Source: an uncultured Collinsella sp. (lineage in GTDB: Bacteria; Actinomycetota; Coriobacteriia; Coriobacteriales; Coriobacteriaceae). From it: DNA of 8,383 nt. The position numbers and the translations under genes were made by a program. Under the pieces are notes generated by a model. That model saw only the letters and a list, made by a program, of their open reading frames with translations, had not been told where the DNA came from and made no database searches. Location of the stretch: positions 1 to 8,383 of the forward strand of contig USKL01000052.1 of assembly GCA_900555225.1 (NCBI GenBank), read 5' to 3'. Positions within the stretch are counted from its first letter, which is position 1. Every line of letters starts with the position of its first letter. Positions 5,154 through 8,383 of the stretch are shown piece after piece.

Positions 5154-5453
5154 ATGAATATCGAGAACATGTTTGACAAGCCTGATGTCAAGCAGCTGGT
5201 CCACGCATTTAGCCTTTTGGACGACGAGAAAGATATCCAAGCGTTCTTGACCGATATCTGCACGCCGCGCGAGATTTGTGATCTATCGCAGCGTCTGCAG
5301 GTCGCGCGTTACCTGGACGAGGGCGAGCCCTATGTTGAGGTTCAGGCGCGTACCGGCGCTTCGTCCACCACGGTGAGCCGTGTGTCCAAGGCACTCAACG
5401 GCGAGTACGGTGGCTACCGTAAGATTCTCATTAAACTGGAGGATGGCGAGTAG
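5154..5453 (+). CDS. YerC/YecD family TrpR-related DNA-binding protein
   Basis: The 99-residue protein matches the TrpR-related YerC/YecD family, also about 100 residues in B. subtilis. An N-terminal helical part (LVHAFSLLDDEKDIQAFLTD) leads to the conserved CTPREICDLSQRLQVARYLDEG (36-57) and a helix-turn-helix, roughly residues 58-80, with TGASSTTVSRVSKAL as turn and recognition helix. Members resemble the Trp repressor fold, but their effector and targets are not established. ATG 5154 is preceded by TGGCGGTGATC, which fits the 16S 3'-end complement at 9 of 11 positions with normal spacing. A strong terminator follows 23 nt after the TAG stop, so it is a single-gene unit, perhaps with the leader peptide. 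Confidence 0.92.
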   Translation: MNIENMFDKPDVKQLVHAFSLLDDEKDIQAFLTDICTPREICDLSQRLQVARYLDEGEPYVEVQARTGASSTTVSRVSKALNGEYGGYRKILIKLEDGE

Positions 5454-5476
5454 GCCGCGCCAAAAACGAATTGTGC

Positions 5477-5504
5477 AAAACCGCTCCTCCGGGGGCGGTT
5501 TTTT
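5477..5504 (+). terminator. Intrinsic terminator of yerC
   Basis: AAAACCGCTCC (5477-5487) pairs with GGGGCGGTTTT (5492-5502), with one wobble pair and a 4-nt loop, and the T-run covers 5499-5504. This is a clear rho-independent terminator separating yerC from the nuclease gene. Confidence 0.93.
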
Positions 5505-5511
5505 GATCCCC

Positions 5512-5553
5512 TGGGGACGGAGGAAATCTGTTGGCGTGGGGCAAATCTGTCCG
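5512..5553. repeat. Second TGGGGACGG-tagged REP-like element
   Basis: The tag TGGGGACGG (5512-5520) is identical to 4343-4351. GGACGGA (5515-5521) is matched by TCTGTCC (5546-5552) in inverted form with one wobble, and AAATCTGT occurs twice in direct orientation (5524-5531 and 5543-5550). It follows directly on the yerC terminator and ends about 55 nt before the nuclease start codon. Confidence 0.4.
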
Positions 5554-5608
5554 CTTGGGCGGGTAGGATGGATACATTGATTATTGCGAACAGTTTGAGC
5601 GGAGGACC

Positions 5609-8383
5609 ATGCCTGTTCGAATCTATACCACCAATGCCGGCACGGATTTGAGCGATGCCGAGTCGGCGCTGCTTGCCGACCTTATTGCCCGTCACGGGCG
5701 TGCCGTGTTGCTGGCACCAACGTTTGCCGAGCTCGATCTGTGCCGTCATGATGCGGCGGAAGCAGGCATTTCGCTGGGTATCGACTACAAGACACCCGCA
5801 TCGTGGCTTCGCTCGCTTTGGGAGCTTTTGGGCGACGGGCGCGGTTTCGTCGACAACCTGCAACGTCAGATGCTGTTTTCGGATATGATTGCCCGCCGCG
5901 ACGATGCCGACCTGCAGCCGCTTTCGCGTAGCCAGGGCACGGTGCGCATGCTCGCGCGCATGGCCCGCGATGTGCTGCCGGGTGTGGCGGGGACGACGGC
6001 CGAGCGATGCGGTGGCAACAATTGCCAGCCTGAGCCAAAAAGCGATGCCGAGGCTCGTGTGTTTGAGCTTTTGCGTGCCTACGCGGGCGGTTTGGACCGT
6101 CGAGATATGGTCGAGCCCTGCGAGGCAGCCGACAAAGCCGCTGCCCTGGCCGATAGCCTGCCGGCGTGCACCCGCGCCGTATGCGTGCGCGGTACCACGT
6201 CGTTTACGCACGGTCTACTCGAGCTGCTGTCTGCCGTGGCGAACAATGGGGGAGAGGTCGTCGTGCTGCTTGCCCGCGAGCAGGCGGCGATGCGCGAGGA
6301 GCTTGCCACGGCATTTGATGCCCGCGGTGTGCTGTTTGAGATCGCGCCGCTGGGGGAGGACGCCGTCGCGTCTGATGTCGCTTGCGGGGCCGCCGCTCAG
6401 CCTGCCTTTATTGAGGTCGCCGGCCCCCATGCCCGTGCTCATGTCTATGCGGACGCCATCGATAAGTTGGTGAAAGCGCACAAGGAGTCCAAGGCCGATA
6501 AAGCTACTGCAACGCCCGCCGACCCCGTGCGCGTGCTCGTCGTTTCTGCCCGGGCACCCCAGCTGTTCGGCGAGCTCGCCGCCCGTTTGGCGGCGCGTCA
6601 CATTGCGGCCGAGACGACTGAGTTCACGGCGTTTTCCCAGTCCATCGCGGGCAGGCAGTTTACGGCGCTCGCCAACCTGATCGAGCGTATGAAAGCCGCC
6701 GACGAGGGCACCGCTTCCAAGACTGAGTGGTGGCCCGCGCCGGAGCTTACCGACTGGATCTACAGTCCGCTTTCGGGCGCTGATGCCGTCAATGCCCGTA
6801 CCTTCGATAAGAATATGCGTCTCTCGCGCAGCAAGACTACCGCGGGCGTCAAGAGCCTGCTGCAGAGCGTTCAGGGCCAGGTGAGGGGCGCGCGCAAGGC
6901 GACGAGCGACGATAACTGGTTTAAGAACGTACCGTGTGTGGTTTCGGACGTGTTCCAGGCGCTGTGGCGTGACAAGCCCGTGACGGCGCTCAAGGCCATG
7001 CTTGCCGTTGCCGAGGCGTTGCCCGATCGCGCCCTTGGAGGCCTTGACGGCCAGGCCCGTCGCCAGGCAGAGACGGCTTTGCTGCGCCATGCCATCGACA
7101 TCCTTATGAACGATGCTCGCGCGCTCGACGTGTCGCAGGCCGCGACCGTGCCGGTTCTCGACGGCGTTCGAACCAAGGTGGACAAGCGCAGTACCGCCTA
7201 CGATTACGAGACCTATGAGGTCGATCGCACACCACGAGCACAAGTGCGCTTCGCGTCGCTTGCCGATGCGTCGGTTCTTCGCCCTGGCAGCTACGATGCC
7301 GTGCTGTTTGCCGATGTCGACCTGGACAGCTATCCGCTTTCGCACGAAGAGGGCCCGCTTGCCACGTTGACAGCCGAGCTGCGCCGCGACGGCGTGTCTT
7401 TGGAGCCCGCTGCCCTGCTGCGCGTGCGCTTTGGCCGTGCGATGCAGGCGGCGAGCGGTCCGGTCGCGCTCGCCCGTGTGACGCACGATCGCCAGGCACG
7501 CGAGTGCTACCCGGCAGCCGTATGGACCGAGCTGTGGGCACATGCCGAGGCCGCTGGCGCTGCCAAGCCCATGCGCGTGGGCGAGGGCGATATCATCGCC
7601 GACTTTGATCCCGCGGCAGGTGAAGGCCTCAAGCGCGAGCGCGTGACCTGTGAAGCCCCTCAGCATCTGAGTGCTGAGGCCGTGCCGTATTTGGTCCTGC
7701 GCCGTCGCGATGGCGAGGGTGAGGACGCGCCGCTCGTGCCGCGTCTGACGTCCGCCTCGCAGATCGAGGCCTATTCGACCTGCCCGCTATGCTGGTTCGT
7801 CTCGTACCGCGTGAAGCCCCAGTCGATCGACGCGGGCTTTGGCAACATGGAAAAGGGCAACTTTGTCCACGACGTGCTGGAGCATCTGCATGCCCGTCTG
7901 CCCCAAGAGGGCATGGAGCGCGTGACGCCCGAGAATCTGCCGCGCGCACAGGAGCTGCTGCACGAGGTCTTTGACGAGACGTTGGCCGAGCACGCCGGCA
8001 AGCGCGGCACGGAGGGCCCGCTGGTGCCGCTCTCTGCGGTGGAGGAACGCCAGGTGGCCGAGATCTTGCCGCAGCTGGAGGGTGTGCTTGCCTACGAGTC
8101 CGAGGCACTTGCCCCCTTTGCCCCGCGCTACCTGGAGTTCGCCTTCAACGAGCTCAAGGTCGAGTATGCCGGTTGGCCGCTTGGCGGGCGCATCGACCGC
8201 GTGGACGTGGACGCCGAGAATCGTGCCGTGGTGATCGACTACAAGCATCGCACGGGCGTTGAGGAGTTTAAGCTCGCCGACCCCACGGTGCGCGACGAGG
8301 AATCGGGCACGGCGCCCATCGACGATCCGCGCTGGTTGCCACCACATACCCAAACGCTCATCTACGCCCAGGCCATGCGCCGG
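5609..8383 (+). CDS. AddB-like PD-(D/E)XK nuclease (ATP-dependent helicase/nuclease subunit B type), 3' end outside window
   Basis: The frame is open for 925 codons to the window edge. The C-terminal part carries a RecB/AddB nuclease: SASQIEAYSTCPLCWF (about 715-730) with Cys725 and Cys728, GNFVHDVLEHL with His754, GGRIDRV with Asp863, then VVIDYKHR with Asp877 and Lys879, giving the D-x13-D-x-K catalytic set. The N-terminus, MPVRIYTTNAG and onward, occupies the place of the AddB ATP-binding domain but lacks a GxxxxGK[ST] Walker A, so this half is probably structural. AddB works with AddA to resect double-strand breaks before recombination; a UvrD/AddA-like partner would be expected just downstream. 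AddB proteins are usually about 1,100-1,200 residues and bind an Fe-S cluster through one upstream Cys plus three near the C-terminus, which is not visible here. GGAGGA (5601-5606) lies unusually close to ATG 5609. Divergence is high; exact subfamily is uncertain. Confidence 0.88.
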   Translation, partial: MPVRIYTTNAGTDLSDAESALLADLIARHGRAVLLAPTFAELDLCRHDAAEAGISLGIDYKTPASWLRSLWELLGDGRGFVDNLQRQMLFSDMIARRDDADLQPLSRSQGTVRMLARMARDVLPGVAGTTAERCGGNNCQPEPKSDAEARVFELLRAYAGGLDRRDMVEPCEAADKAAALADSLPACTRAVCVRGTTSFTHGLLELLSAVANNGGEVVVLLAREQAAMREELATAFDARGVLFEIAPLGEDAVASDVACGAAAQPAFIEVAGPHARAHVYADAIDKLVKAHKESKADKATATPADPVRVLVVSARAPQLFGELAARLAARHIAAETTEFTAFSQSIAGRQFTALANLIERMKAADEGTASKTEWWPAPELTDWIYSPLSGADAVNARTFDKNMRLSRSKTTAGVKSLLQSVQGQVRGARKATSDDNWFKNVPCVVSDVFQALWRDKPVTALKAMLAVAEALPDRALGGLDGQARRQAETALLRHAIDILMNDARALDVSQAATVPVLDGVRTKVDKRSTAYDYETYEVDRTPRAQVRFASLADASVLRPGSYDAVLFADVDLDSYPLSHEEGPLATLTAELRRDGVSLEPAALLRVRFGRAMQAASGPVALARVTHDRQARECYPAAVWTELWAHAEAAGAAKPMRVGEGDIIADFDPAAGEGLKRERVTCEAPQHLSAEAVPYLVLRRRDGEGEDAPLVPRLTSASQIEAYSTCPLCWFVSYRVKPQSIDAGFGNMEKGNFVHDVLEHLHARLPQEGMERVTPENLPRAQELLHEVFDETLAEHAGKRGTEGPLVPLSAVEERQVAEILPQLEGVLAYESEALAPFAPRYLEFAFNELKVEYAGWPLGGRIDRVDVDAENRAVVIDYKHRTGVEEFKLADPTVRDEESGTAPIDDPRWLPPHTQTLIYAQAMRR

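Noticed and set aside
4846..5157. Plus-strand open frame of 103 codons before yerC
   Set aside because: It has no recognisable domain, overlaps the ribosome binding region of a divergent gene and the yerC promoter, and ends across the yerC start.
1412..5453. Preference for TAG stops as evidence of altered genetic code
   Set aside because: Five of six visible stops are TAG, but each is followed by a terminator or non-coding sequence and proteins end at the usual family length. It is a curiosity of a small sample.
6215..7666. Minus-strand open frame of 483 codons
   Set aside because: It is antisense to the AddB-like gene, which has a continuous frame through the region and catalytic motifs downstream; no domain or ribosome binding site supports the minus frame.
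1..8383. CRISPR array, tRNA or rRNA genes, transposase genes
   Set aside because: I found no regularly spaced repeats, no tRNA-like cloverleaf with conserved loops and no transposase or integrase motifs on either strand.

Overview
The window is GC-rich and gene-dense, with bacterial genes separated by clear stem-loop terminators. The proteins (an M42 aminopeptidase, MnmA, CysK, a cysteine-bearing Rrf2 regulator, a YvlD-type small membrane protein, a YerC/YecD TrpR-like protein and a highly diverged AddB-like nuclease) suggest a Gram-positive anaerobe of the Coriobacteriia, most like Collinsella. This assignment is inference from gene content and style; no 16S or other marker is present. Five of the six visible stop codons are TAG (mnmA, yerC, rrf2, M42 and the cysK remnant).

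Layout, left to right. 1-370: a leader region with a hairpin at the left edge and a doubtful small ORF. 371-1414 (+): M42 metallopeptidase. 1415-1550: a terminator-like stem and a long perfect palindrome between two convergent genes. 1551-2651 (-): mnmA. 2652-2831: a strong intrinsic terminator, with a candidate mnmA promoter firing directly into it. 2832-3646 (-): cysK, broken by an internal deletion of about 41 codons that also shifts the frame. 3647-3899: a divergent control region. 3900-4328 (+): an Rrf2-family regulator with four clustered cysteines. 4329-4464: a REP-like stem-loop and a bidirectional terminator. 4465-4830 (-): a four-helix membrane protein of the phage-holin-IV/YvlD family. 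4831-5153: a divergent control region with a palindrome, a promoter, a hairpin and a 16-codon leader ORF with two Trp codons. 5154-5453 (+): a YerC/YecD TrpR-like protein. 5454-5608: a terminator and a second GGGGACGG-tagged element. 5609-8383 (+): the first 925 codons of an AddB-like PD-(D/E)XK nuclease, running off the window.

How the genes fit together. mnmA (tRNA 2-thiolation), cysK (cysteine synthesis) and an Fe-S/Cys-type Rrf2 regulator form a small sulfur neighbourhood. In Firmicutes, Rrf2 members such as CymR control cysteine genes and CymR binds CysK, so a divergent rrf2-cysK pair makes sense. Here cysK appears dead, unless the deletion is an assembly error. The yerC and addB-like genes point right, towards what is probably a recombination-repair locus beyond the window. 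I found no CRISPR array, tRNA, rRNA or transposase gene, and no complete new multi-gene system. The most unusual signals are the cysK deletion, the promoter-into-terminator arrangement ahead of mnmA, the Trp-containing leader ORF ahead of yerC, and the REP-like intergenic palindromes.
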